From: a virus
Strand: one strand, 5' to 3'
IMG/VR virus record: IMGVR_UViG_3300030098_003098
Location: 1-28,862 of that record
DNA length: 28,862 nucleotides
In this document: piece after piece, positions 1-5,689 of the stretch
Layout of the letters: every line of letters starts with the position of its first letter
How positions within the stretch are numbered: position 1 is the stretch's first letter
Program-made: the position numbers and the translations under genes
The notes under the pieces: model-generated
What the model was told of the DNA's origin: nothing
Databases searched by the model: none
Seen by the model: the letters and a program-made list of their open reading frames with translations, nothing else

Positions 1-131
1 TATTCAGCTCCTGTTAATGGGTCTGTGGCAGTTTCGTGAGAGGTGTTCCGAGAATCCTAGGCTTCTGTCGTTTCAACATCGTGTAGTACTTTCTTCTTAC
101 CATTAACTATCTAAGCACACGCTAATGTGCC
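1..131. other. Left-edge stretch without a clear gene
   Basis: No convincing gene is present between the window edge and the first - strand gene. By eye the base composition is less AT-rich than the rest. Read on the - strand, one frame is protein-like (peptides such as VNGKKKVLHDVETTEA and HETATDPLTGAE) but is broken by two TAG codons, so it may be a decayed or very short coding remnant. A 29-codon basic ORF in another - frame lacks a ribosome binding site. A small hairpin (GCACA/TGTGC, about 113-128) follows the stop of the neighbouring - strand gene and could act as a weak end-of-transcript structure. Confidence 0.3.
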
Positions 132-452
132 TCAATTTATTTTCATTTCAATCATAAATGGCTCTACATCTCCACCGTTATCATATTTATGTATAAACTC
201 ATTTATTTCTTTCCATTGACATTTGGATTTAGGTTCTACACCAAACATAAATTCCATTTCTGCGTTATTATTATGATGATGTACATTTATATCTCCATCG
301 TGAACAGTTACTATTACATTTTTTGTATCTACTTCATAACCATCACACATATCTTGTTCAACAGCATCTTGTACAGCTAATGCTATCGCACAATTACATT
401 CATCTTCTGGAATACCTTTATCTATATGTTCTTGAGTTACATCAATCCACAT
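132..452 (-). CDS. Hypothetical acidic protein, 106 aa
   Basis: I do not recognise this gene. The product is acidic and soluble, with no membrane segment. It contains a Cys pair near the N-terminus (DECNC, residues 17-21), another Cys in the following helix-like stretch, and a His/Asn run (HHHNNN) near residue 60, so metal binding is conceivable but unproven. It starts at ATG 452 with AGGAGG about nine bases upstream. Its first 11 bases overlap the end of the upstream gene, so translation is probably coupled. It is the last member of a run of small - strand genes that reads away from the structural operon, as early or host-takeover genes of phages often do. Confidence 0.7.
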   Translation of the reverse strand: MWIDVTQEHIDKGIPEDECNCAIALAVQDAVEQDMCDGYEVDTKNVIVTVHDGDINVHHHNNNAEMEFMFGVEPKSKCQWKEINEFIHKYDNGGDVEPFMIEMKIN

Positions 453-639
453 TATTCATAGCCTCCTGTTCTTTCTGGTCTAGCCATGTATCATAGGCAT
501 TCATCTCTGTTTCATTCTCTTCAATCTGATGTTTAAGCTCTTTCTTAAATGTTTCTATATCATCATCAGCATCTGTCTCTAAGAATTTTAACGCTGTCTT
601 TAACATTGCTGTACTATCAGCTAACTCTGTGTAGCTCAT
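442..639 (-). CDS. Hypothetical small helical protein, 65 aa
   Basis: The product is short, highly charged and predicted by eye to be mostly helical: acidic residues alternate with hydrophobic ones (for example ETDADDDIETFKKELKHQIE) in a coiled-coil-like pattern. No family is recognised. The ATG at 639 overlaps the TGA of the upstream 52-codon gene (ATGA), and that gene supplies the AAGGAGG ribosome binding site. The 3' end overlaps the next gene by 11 bases. Position and coupling argue that it is real and co-translated with its neighbours. A role as a small regulatory or inhibitory protein is possible but not shown by the sequence. Confidence 0.65.
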   Translation of the reverse strand: MSYTELADSTAMLKTALKFLETDADDDIETFKKELKHQIEENETEMNAYDTWLDQKEQEAMNNVD

Positions 640-794
640 TTGTTTTCCTCCTTATAGTTATATAATTTCTCTCTAAACATCTCATACATTTGTTGGCATC
701 GTATCTTCTCGACCTCATTCTTAGTTACTTTTGCCTTCTTTTTATAGAATTTCATTTGTTCTTTAAGATAAGTAGTATATTTCCTTCTAGCCAT
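636..794 (-). CDS. Very short basic hypothetical protein, 52 aa
   Basis: This is a 52-codon ORF starting with ATG at 794 (MARRKYTTYLKEQMK...) and ending at TGA 636-638, which overlaps the ATG of the next gene. An excellent ribosome binding site (AAGGAGG) lies a few bases before the start, inside the end of the preceding gene. The product is rich in Lys, Arg and Tyr, helical in character, and carries one Cys. No family is recognised. Tight overlap on both sides (8 bases upstream, 4 bases downstream) and the strong start signal support a real gene in spite of its length. A small nucleic-acid-binding protein would fit the charge, but this is inference only. Confidence 0.65.
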   Translation of the reverse strand: MARRKYTTYLKEQMKFYKKKAKVTKNEVEKIRCQQMYEMFREKLYNYKEENK

Positions 795-942
795 CCTTCC
801 TCCTTAGCTCTAATTGATATTGATATCTTGCTCTCTTAGTGGATTGCTTGATAGTTATATGTGAATAGTCTATATCCTTTATATTCCTACCAAGCCCCAC
901 ATCTTTACGGTTGATATAATGAATGAACTCAGTTACTCTCAT
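787..942 (-). CDS. Very short hypothetical protein, 51 aa
   Basis: The ORF starts at ATG 942 (MRVTEFIHYINRKDVG...) inside the 3' end of the zinc-finger-like gene and ends at TAG 787-789 inside the start of the following 52-codon gene. The product is basic towards its C-terminus (KQSTKRARYQYQLELRRKDG). The overlap of 14 bases with the upstream gene and 8 bases with the downstream gene matches the coupling pattern of this whole - strand cluster. No strong independent ribosome binding site is visible, so translation probably depends on termination of the upstream gene. The function is unknown, and being real rests mainly on the gapless arrangement. Confidence 0.5.
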   Translation of the reverse strand: MRVTEFIHYINRKDVGLGRNIKDIDYSHITIKQSTKRARYQYQLELRRKDG

Positions 943-1282
943 TCTCGAAATGTTCCTTTACATCAGCATAAATGTTTTGCATAAACTCTTCAAAAGTCTC
1001 TTGATTTACTCGTTCATCTTCATTTATAGCTCTCAGTTTGGCATATATCTTGGCTAAGAGTAACTGAAATCGCTGTTCCAACCAGGGCTTAGGAGGAGGT
1101 TCTTTGAACAACGCGTTACTTAACTCGGATGGATGCTCATTCATCATATGTTCCATAATATCATTATCAGTATCACTAACAAATACATCATCAGTTAGTC
1201 TATCATCTTCTTGTAAGCAGAAAGGACATGGCTCACCATTACCTATTGCTAGGCTTCCTGTTATATCTAATTCCCTGCTCAT
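929..1282 (-). CDS. Hypothetical protein with a C2H2 zinc-finger-like motif, 117 aa
   Basis: Near the N-terminus the sequence reads CPFC (Cys19, Cys22) and about 22 residues later HMMNEH (His45, His50). This is a C-x2-C-x22-H-x4-H pattern consistent with a zinc-binding finger, although the Cys-His spacing is longer than the canonical 12. The rest is helical and acidic (residues 65-117). Small zinc-finger proteins are frequent among early phage genes, where they often bind nucleic acid or host enzymes; the specific role here is unknown. It starts at ATG 1282 directly after the stop of the upstream gene, with GGAGG shortly before. Its 3' end overlaps the next small gene. Confidence 0.7.
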   Translation of the reverse strand: MSRELDITGSLAIGNGEPCPFCLQEDDRLTDDVFVSDTDNDIMEHMMNEHPSELSNALFKEPPPKPWLEQRFQLLLAKIYAKLRAINEDERVNQETFEEFMQNIYADVKEHFENESN

Positions 1283-1480
1283 TTATATATCCTCCTTGAT
1301 AGGTGTAAAACCTAGAAGATTTGTTACTCCCTCTAATCTATAAGTTCTTTCCCCAGATTTAATATTTTTAAGAATTTTAATAGTAACAGAATTTAATGTA
1401 GTATCAAGCTCTAATGCTTCTATACATTCATCTAAGATTCTTTCTGTAATTATATATTTTTTAGGTATAACATCTTTCAT
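1283..1480 (-). CDS. Hypothetical small protein, 65 aa
   Basis: The product is a small soluble protein, with a helix-like N-terminal half (ITERILDECIEALELD) and strand-like later segments (NSVTIKILKNI, RTYRLEGV). No family is recognised. The ATG at 1480 has AAGGAG eight bases upstream, and the stop is immediately followed by the ATG of the zinc-finger-like gene, so the two are likely co-translated. About 70 non-coding bases separate it from the upstream membrane-protein gene. They contain a possible stem TGTAGG/CCTACA (1510-1515 with 1539-1544) with a long loop, whose importance is unclear. Confidence 0.65.
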   Translation of the reverse strand: MKDVIPKKYIITERILDECIEALELDTTLNSVTIKILKNIKSGERTYRLEGVTNLLGFTPIKEDI

Positions 1481-1549
1481 TTGTTCGCTCCTTGTTATGT
1501 TATAAATTGTGTAGGCTACTTGCCGCTCCCAGCTTTCACCTACAATTAA

Positions 1550-1735
1550 TTACTCTTCATCATTACCATATATTAAGTCCATAATAGTACAAATTGACAA
1601 GCTTAATAGTATTGCCCATAGAACTAATAAGGGCATATATTCTAAGCCTCTATACCAGTGATTTACTAATAGTATAGTTATTAATAATTGTGCTACAATA
1701 GGTAAGTATTTACCCAATTTATCAAAAGAATCCAT
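1550..1735 (-). CDS. Small membrane protein with two transmembrane segments, 61 aa
   Basis: Two hydrophobic stretches (about residues 11-26 and 33-53) are separated by a short loop (HWYRGLEYM), and the C-terminus is acidic (YGNDEE). The size and hairpin topology resemble small two-segment holins, but many small phage membrane proteins look like this, and the gene lies in the - strand cluster far from the lysozyme, so a holin assignment is weak. It starts at ATG 1735 with AAGGAG about ten bases upstream. It stands slightly apart from its neighbours, with 69-138 base gaps on both sides, unlike the overlapping genes further along. Confidence 0.6.
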   Translation of the reverse strand: MDSFDKLGKYLPIVAQLLITILLVNHWYRGLEYMPLLVLWAILLSLSICTIMDLIYGNDEE

Positions 1736-1830
1736 AGTTTAATTACTCCTTATAGTTTAGGACACGTTTATTTATATATTCTCGTGTATGTATATGTTAC
1801 AGGAAATTTAAGTGTAGAACAAGAGTAGCT

Positions 1831-1861
1831 ATAGCACACCAACAATAAGTCAATGTGCTAT
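1831..1861. other. Stem-loop after the 114-aa gene
   Basis: A perfect 8-bp stem, ATAGCACA (1831-1838) pairing with TGTGCTAT (1854-1861), has a 15-base loop. It lies just beyond the stop codon of the - strand gene ending at 1874. There is no clear T-run on the - strand side, so it is a weak terminator or a transcript-protecting hairpin rather than a classical intrinsic terminator. Confidence 0.4.
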
Positions 1862-1873
1862 GCTCTCTAGATA

Positions 1874-2218
1874 CTAAGCTGGTAACTGCTCTGTAGGTTG
1901 TTCAGATGGTACTGAAACACCTTGAGATTGCATATCTGCATACTCAGATTCAGACATACAATCATTTGTTTCAGGATTCCAATAGCAATAACCCTCAGTA
2001 TAAACTGCTAATAGTTTCTTCCATTGTACTTCATCAATATCATTTGCAAAGCCACTATCTATAACAGTCCCTTGCTTGGCTGTTGGGTCAAACTTGCTCA
2101 TATTGAATACAACGCCTGGTACTGGTTCAAGAGCTTTCTTTGGTCTTGAAGTAGCTTGATACTTCTGTTTTCCATCACTACCTATATAATCTATGAAGTA
2201 TAACTTAATCCATTTCAT
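1874..2218 (-). CDS. Hypothetical protein, 114 aa
   Basis: I choose the ATG at 2218 (MKWIKLYFIDYIGSDGKQK...) because an AAAGGAAAG ribosome binding site precedes it and the upstream in-frame extension to 2422 reads like non-coding DNA with hairpins. The product has a strand-like N-terminus, a central acidic part (FANDIDEVQWKKLL) and a low-complexity Gln/Pro/Ser-rich tail (VPSEQPTEQLPA). No enzyme motif is recognised. It is the first gene of the - strand cluster, preceded by a leader of about 150 bases from a candidate promoter at 2378-2404 that contains two adjacent stem-loops. Confidence 0.65.
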   Translation of the reverse strand: MKWIKLYFIDYIGSDGKQKYQATSRPKKALEPVPGVVFNMSKFDPTAKQGTVIDSGFANDIDEVQWKKLLAVYTEGYCYWNPETNDCMSESEYADMQSQGVSVPSEQPTEQLPA

Positions 2219-2260
2219 AACTGTTCTTTCCTTTCTTGATTTGATTTGAAAAACGAAACG

Positions 2261-2298
2261 TATATCAACTAAAATGATATAAGCAAAATCTATTTTGC
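2261..2298. promoter_or_regulatory. Two adjacent perfect hairpins in the - strand leader
   Basis: TATATCA (2261-2267) pairs with TGATATA (2275-2281) around a 7-base loop. One base further, GCAAAA (2283-2288) pairs with TTTTGC (2293-2298) around the tetraloop TCTA. Both fall in the untranslated leader between the candidate - strand promoter and the ATG at 2218. They could attenuate transcription, stabilise the leader RNA, or mark an operator. Both stems are AT-rich and there is no long T-run directly after them. Confidence 0.4.
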
Positions 2299-2377
2299 CG
2301 TACCCTAGGGGATGAATATAGTTGTATAACATTTTGTAATAATTTTTGAAACTTCTTGTATTTGTGATACTAGTCAC

Positions 2378-2404
2378 ATTATATTGGAAAGTTGTATGAG
2401 GCAA
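2378..2404 (-). promoter_or_regulatory. Candidate sigma70-like promoter for the - strand cluster
   Basis: On the - strand, TTGCCT (2404-2399) is followed 15 bases later by a perfect TATAAT (2383-2378). The -10 box is ideal, the -35 box matches 4 of 6 consensus bases, and the spacer is shorter than the usual 17. Transcription would begin near 2371, giving a leader of about 150 bases before the gene at 2218. Confidence 0.45.
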
Positions 2405-2713
2405 TATTTTACATATTATCACCCTTTGAGTACCCCTGCAATGGTTCTGCTTCGAGGGTCAGACGTTGGTTTTACTCTCCAAATAGGATAAAGAGTTTTT
2501 CACCTACAGCCTCACAAATTGTTTTAATATAAATATTAGTATGGGTCGATAGAGTTAACCCGATGAAGTCAAGATGAGAATGAGAAGGTCCGTAGGAGAC
2601 TAATTAAGCTTGGCTTACTGAAAGTAAGCTCTTAGTGTACTGGCTAATAGGAAATTTAAAAATAAATAGCTTTTTCCTCCAGGGGATACTTACGCCCTTT
2701 TCGAATTTCGCTC
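2405..2713. other. Divergent intergenic region rich in stem-loops
   Basis: No ORF longer than about 27 codons with a ribosome binding site occurs here. The stretch holds several potential RNA stems: GCTTAC (2613-2618) with GTAAGC (2624-2629) around TGAAA; CTGG (2640-2643) with CCAG (2679-2682) enclosing GGAAA/TTTCC and ATTTA/TAAAT; and GGGT...ACCC near 2543-2561. It could contain a small non-coding RNA, an early control region or a packaging recognition site next to the terminase genes. None of these is proven by sequence alone. Confidence 0.35.
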
Positions 2714-2733
2714 ACACTATTTGGAAATAGTGT
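2714..2733. promoter_or_regulatory. Perfect palindrome, likely operator
   Basis: ACACTATTT (2714-2722), two central bases GG, then AAATAGTGT (2725-2733) form a 20-base inverted repeat with 9-base perfect arms. The two-base centre is too short for a good RNA hairpin loop, which favours a binding site for a dimeric DNA-binding protein. It covers the -35 box of the candidate + strand promoter, where a bound repressor would block RNA polymerase. Confidence 0.5.
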
Positions 2734-2749
2734 TCGCATTTTGTATATT
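2721..2749 (+). promoter_or_regulatory. Candidate sigma70-like promoter of the structural operon
   Basis: TTGGAA (2721-2726) and TATATT (2744-2749) are separated by exactly 17 bases. They match 4 of 6 and 5 of 6 consensus bases. The predicted transcription start, seven bases after the -10 box, is 2756, the A of the ATG of the first + strand gene. That gene has no Shine-Dalgarno sequence, which fits a leaderless transcript. Confidence 0.5.
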
Positions 2750-2755
2750 TAAGTT

Positions 2756-2968
2756 ATGGATAAAGATAAAAAAGGTAATGTTGTTTATACTCTTAAGATA
2801 TGTTTTAATCGAGAAACAGACGATATAGAATATATAGCTGAAGGGTTTGATGACAATTTTGACTTTACACCCATAGACCCATTTAATTTAGATAAGGATT
2901 ATACTGAAGTAATTACTTCCGAAGATATGGAAGCATTGCAGAAATTATATGATATAGAAGAAGACTAA
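2756..2968 (+). CDS. Hypothetical acidic protein at the head of the packaging operon, 70 aa
   Basis: The product is small and strongly acidic (ending YDIEED) with strand-like segments such as NVVYTLKICF. No family is recognised. It begins at ATG 2756 without any ribosome binding site; the predicted transcription start of the promoter just upstream coincides with this A, so translation from a leaderless mRNA is plausible. Its TAA shares a base with the ATG of the small terminase gene (TAATG), implying translational coupling. First position in the operon and conserved overlap suggest a packaging-related or regulatory role, but nothing in the sequence proves it. Confidence 0.6.
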   Translation: MDKDKKGNVVYTLKICFNRETDDIEYIAEGFDDNFDFTPIDPFNLDKDYTEVITSEDMEALQKLYDIEED

Positions 2969-3690
2969 TGAGGCAATATACGGTAAACAAGTTTAGACAC
3001 AACGTCTACGAAGAAGATGGTGAAGTTCCGTCTCATATTACTATTAAGGAAGATTGGCGTACAGCTAATATAGGAGACTGGGTAAGAGCAGATGATGATT
3101 GTGTTATCCAGATACTCCGTAAAGGTAAGATGCTTAGAAAGAAGGGTACTAGGTACTATGTAGGAACATGTACTGGTACCTTTTTAGTTTTACCTAAAAC
3201 AAAAATGGATACAGACCGTAGAAGTAATATATATTCATTTGGAGGACATGAGACTCCTGAAGAGGTAGTAAGGAATAGAAAAGAATTAACAGCTAATGAA
3301 GAATTGTTTGTTCAGTTCATGGCTATAGATAAAGATTCACCAGAGGAAGCGTATGTAAAAGCGTTTCCTACTAATAATAAAAGGTACGCTAGAGTAAAGG
3401 CTGCAAACCTTTTACAAACTGAGAGGATAAGAACTCGTATGAGAGAAGACTTAAAACCTACATTAGACGAACTAGGCATAGATGATAGAATGGTTCTAAG
3501 TGGAATTAAGAATGAAGCGACTACTGCTGAGAAGGCAGACACTAGATTAAAGGCTTTATTTAAACTATCTGATATATTAGACCTAGAAGAAAAGACTACT
3601 ACTAAGGTACAACAAGTTACTGGAGCTGTATTCCAAGGGTTTACTGATGAAATGCTAGAACCAGTTGAGCCCAAGAAACTCGATAAGTGA
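2968..3690 (+). CDS. terS: Terminase small subunit
   Basis: Residues about 106-210 show the pattern of phage small terminase subunits (XtmA/Terminase_2 type): LTANEELFVQFM, then EEAYVKAFPT, RVKAANLLQTERIR and later LKALFKLSDILDL. These proteins recognise viral DNA, recruit TerL to it and control the first cut. The N-terminal 90 residues are an extra domain rich in beta-strand-like segments (NIGDWVRADDDCVIQIL, RYYVGTCTGTFLV) that looks like a small barrel fold, and it makes the protein longer than many homologues. The gene overlaps the previous stop by one base and lies 19 bases before TerL, the usual order. The ribosome binding site is weak (GAAGAAG), in line with coupling to the upstream gene. 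Confidence 0.8.
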   Translation: MRQYTVNKFRHNVYEEDGEVPSHITIKEDWRTANIGDWVRADDDCVIQILRKGKMLRKKGTRYYVGTCTGTFLVLPKTKMDTDRRSNIYSFGGHETPEEVVRNRKELTANEELFVQFMAIDKDSPEEAYVKAFPTNNKRYARVKAANLLQTERIRTRMREDLKPTLDELGIDDRMVLSGIKNEATTAEKADTRLKALFKLSDILDLEEKTTTKVQQVTGAVFQGFTDEMLEPVEPKKLDK

Positions 3691-3709
3691 TTGAAGAAGT
3701 TATTGGGTT

Positions 3710-5266
3710 ATGGCTAATGTTAATTTTAATAATGTATCTAAGGCAGAAGAAGCATTAAAACTTGCTAGTAAGGATAATATTGCATTTGGTAAGTTATTCT
3801 TACAAGATGATTTTCTAAGAAGTGAAACTCCTCCCTTTCATTATGAAATAGCTGATGTAATCTCTAATGAAGAAAATAAGCAGGTGGCTATTATACTTCC
3901 TAGGGGTCATGGCAAGACCGTAATGACTAAATGCGATATACTTAAATCTTTCTGCTTTACTCAAGACCCTCTATTCTATGGATGGGTATCAGCTACTGCA
4001 AAACTTGCTACTGGTAACATGGACTATATAAAATATCACATAGAATTTAATGAAAGGATTCAATATTACTTTGGCAACTTAAAGGGTAATAAGTGGACCG
4101 AAACCGATGTGGAGCTAACAAATGGATGTAAACTTATTTCGAAATCGAATATCTCAGGTATTCGTGGAGGTGCGAAACTCCATAAAAGATACGACCTTAT
4201 CATTCTGGACGACTTTGAAGACGAAAATAACACGATTACACCAGAGGCTAGAGCCAAGAACTCCAATCTTATCACTGCTGTGGTGTTTCCTGCACTTGAG
4301 CCTCATACTGGTAGGTTACGCATTAATGGGACTCCTGTGCATTTTGATTCTTTCATTAATAACCTTATCATTAATCATGAGCAATCTAAGAAAGAAAATA
4401 AAGACTTCTCTTGGAAGGTAGTTCTTAAGAAAGCAATAGAAGAAGATGGTACTATGTTGTGGGATTCATGGTTTGGTGCTAAAGAGATGGAGCGTAAAAA
4501 GAAGTTCTATGCTGATTCAGGACAGCCACAAAAGTTCTTTCAAGAATATATGATGGAAGTACAGAGTAAAGATGATGCTATGTTTACTCGTGACCATATA
4601 AGATACTGGAATGGAAACTATACATACGATGCAGATTCAGGTATAGGATATTTAATCCCTGACGATGGAGATGCACAGCCTGTTAATATATATGTTGGAG
4701 TAGACCCAGCGACTGATAGTGCACGAAGAGAAGCTGACTATAGTGTATTACTTGCAGTTGCTGTTGATTTAAATAATAATATTTATATACTAGAATATTT
4801 AAGGAAAAGAGGTATACCAGTATTGGGTATCCCAGGAGAAGCTAAAAAGGGAATCGTAGATTATATATTTGATTTTGCGTCTAGGTATCACCCACAGCTA
4901 TTTACAATAGAAGATACTGCGATGAGTAAGCCAGTATTCCAAGCTCTTAGAGCTGAGATGCGTAGACGTAATAATTTTGATGTACGCTTTAAAGAAGAAC
5001 TACCTGGCACTAGACTATCTAAAAGAGATAGGATACAAGGTATACTTGCACAAAGATTTGCTATAGGGCAAATACATTTGAAAAAAGATATGTATGATTT
5101 ACAACGAGAGATAATAACATTTGGTCCTCGTATGAGTCATGATGATACTATAGATGCACTTGCATATGCTTGTAAGTATGCACAACCACCTATAGGAATA
5201 AAAGAAAGTAAAGATAAAGGGTATTATAAACGCAAACCAAAGGCTAAAAGTTGGGTAACAGCATGA
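3710..5266 (+). CDS. terL: Terminase large subunit (packaging ATPase and nuclease)
   Basis: This is the motor that pumps DNA into the procapsid and cuts it to length. The N-terminal ATPase has a Walker A motif LPRGHGKT (residues 63-70) and a Walker B segment LIILDDFE (163-170). The C-terminal RNase H-like nuclease shows its acidic residues in order: VGVDPATDS (Asp332), TIEDTAM (Glu401) and SHDDTIDALAYA (Asp478/479). At 518 residues it has the usual length and no disrupted motif. The C-terminal tail is basic (KGYYKRKPKAK). The ATG at 3710 has only a weak GAAG upstream. The stop TGA overlaps the ATG of a 19-codon ORF (ATGA). Confidence 0.95.
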   Translation: MANVNFNNVSKAEEALKLASKDNIAFGKLFLQDDFLRSETPPFHYEIADVISNEENKQVAIILPRGHGKTVMTKCDILKSFCFTQDPLFYGWVSATAKLATGNMDYIKYHIEFNERIQYYFGNLKGNKWTETDVELTNGCKLISKSNISGIRGGAKLHKRYDLIILDDFEDENNTITPEARAKNSNLITAVVFPALEPHTGRLRINGTPVHFDSFINNLIINHEQSKKENKDFSWKVVLKKAIEEDGTMLWDSWFGAKEMERKKKFYADSGQPQKFFQEYMMEVQSKDDAMFTRDHIRYWNGNYTYDADSGIGYLIPDDGDAQPVNIYVGVDPATDSARREADYSVLLAVAVDLNNNIYILEYLRKRGIPVLGIPGEAKKGIVDYIFDFASRYHPQLFTIEDTAMSKPVFQALRAEMRRRNNFDVRFKEELPGTRLSKRDRIQGILAQRFAIGQIHLKKDMYDLQREIITFGPRMSHDDTIDALAYACKYAQPPIGIKESKDKGYYKRKPKAKSWVTA

Positions 5267-5322
5267 CAGATGATATAATTACATTAGAAGATTTATCTCC
5301 AAAGCCTGTAGATAACGATTGA
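5263..5322 (+). CDS. Tiny coupled ORF, 19 aa, doubtful
   Basis: MTDDIITLEDLSPKPVDND starts in an ATGA overlap with the terminase stop and ends in a TGATG overlap with the next gene. It may be a real micro-protein, or simply a translational bridge that carries ribosomes from terminase to the membrane-protein gene, since neither start has its own ribosome binding site. There is no recognised function. Confidence 0.35.
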   Translation: MTDDIITLEDLSPKPVDND

Positions 5323-5648
5323 TGGACGTATTTGCATTGATTGAAACCTTCGGGGTTCCAGTTGCAATGAGTATTGCATTTGGTTTTTTTATTTGGAAAC
5401 AGAATAATTGGATACAAAATGAACTGCAAAAAGAACTTAGAGAATCTTTTGAAAGATTAGAAGATATAATCGATAAAGACTTTAGGCAGATAGTTATTGG
5501 ACTTATCAATGCACAGAAAGAAACTCAAATTAAGATAAGTGAAATGAATAGAAGTTATAAAGCTATTGTAGAGATTATGTGCATGTTAGAAGACAATGGT
5601 TTAAAAAAGAAATGGCTTCAGAAAAAAAATGTAGAAGAAGACTGGTAA
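5322..5648 (+). CDS. Small membrane protein with coiled coil, holin-like
   Basis: One N-terminal transmembrane segment (about residues 4-24, ending FGFFIWKQ) is followed by a long charged helix with heptad-like hydrophobic spacing (ELQKELRESFERLEDIIDKDF) and a basic C-terminus. This layout resembles small phage proteins of the XhlA/BhlA type, which take part in membrane permeabilisation, but sequence similarity cannot be tested here. A TTG three bases upstream is in frame; I prefer ATG 5322 because it overlaps the preceding stop codon (TGATG). Its place between terminase and portal is not typical for a holin, so a role in head assembly at the membrane remains possible. Confidence 0.6.
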   Translation: MDVFALIETFGVPVAMSIAFGFFIWKQNNWIQNELQKELRESFERLEDIIDKDFRQIVIGLINAQKETQIKISEMNRSYKAIVEIMCMLEDNGLKKKWLQKKNVEEDW

Positions 5649-5689
5649 AGTTTATTATATTAAGATGCTAAATACCATAAGGAATTTTA

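Noticed and set aside
1-131. tRNA or tmRNA at the left edge
   Set aside because: No T-arm consensus, no acceptor stem pairing and no CCA end could be found on either strand.
1104-1343. 79-codon ORF on the + strand
   Set aside because: It lies antisense to two well-supported - strand genes and has no ribosome binding site.
1748-1868. Second - strand promoter before the two-span membrane protein
   Set aside because: A TTGACT is present, but spacing to any TATA-like box is about 14 bases and it lies in a hairpin loop; too weak.
2219-2422. Upstream extension of the 114-aa gene to an ATG at 2422
   Set aside because: The extension covers a candidate promoter and two hairpins, and only the ATG at 2218 has a ribosome binding site.
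2655-2735. 27-codon - strand ORF in the divergent region
   Set aside because: It has no ribosome binding site and overlaps the palindrome and stem-loops; coding is unlikely.
3312-3674. 120-codon ORF antisense to the small terminase
   Set aside because: Ser/Val/Leu-rich composition typical of a reverse-frame shadow; the + strand gene has clear motifs.
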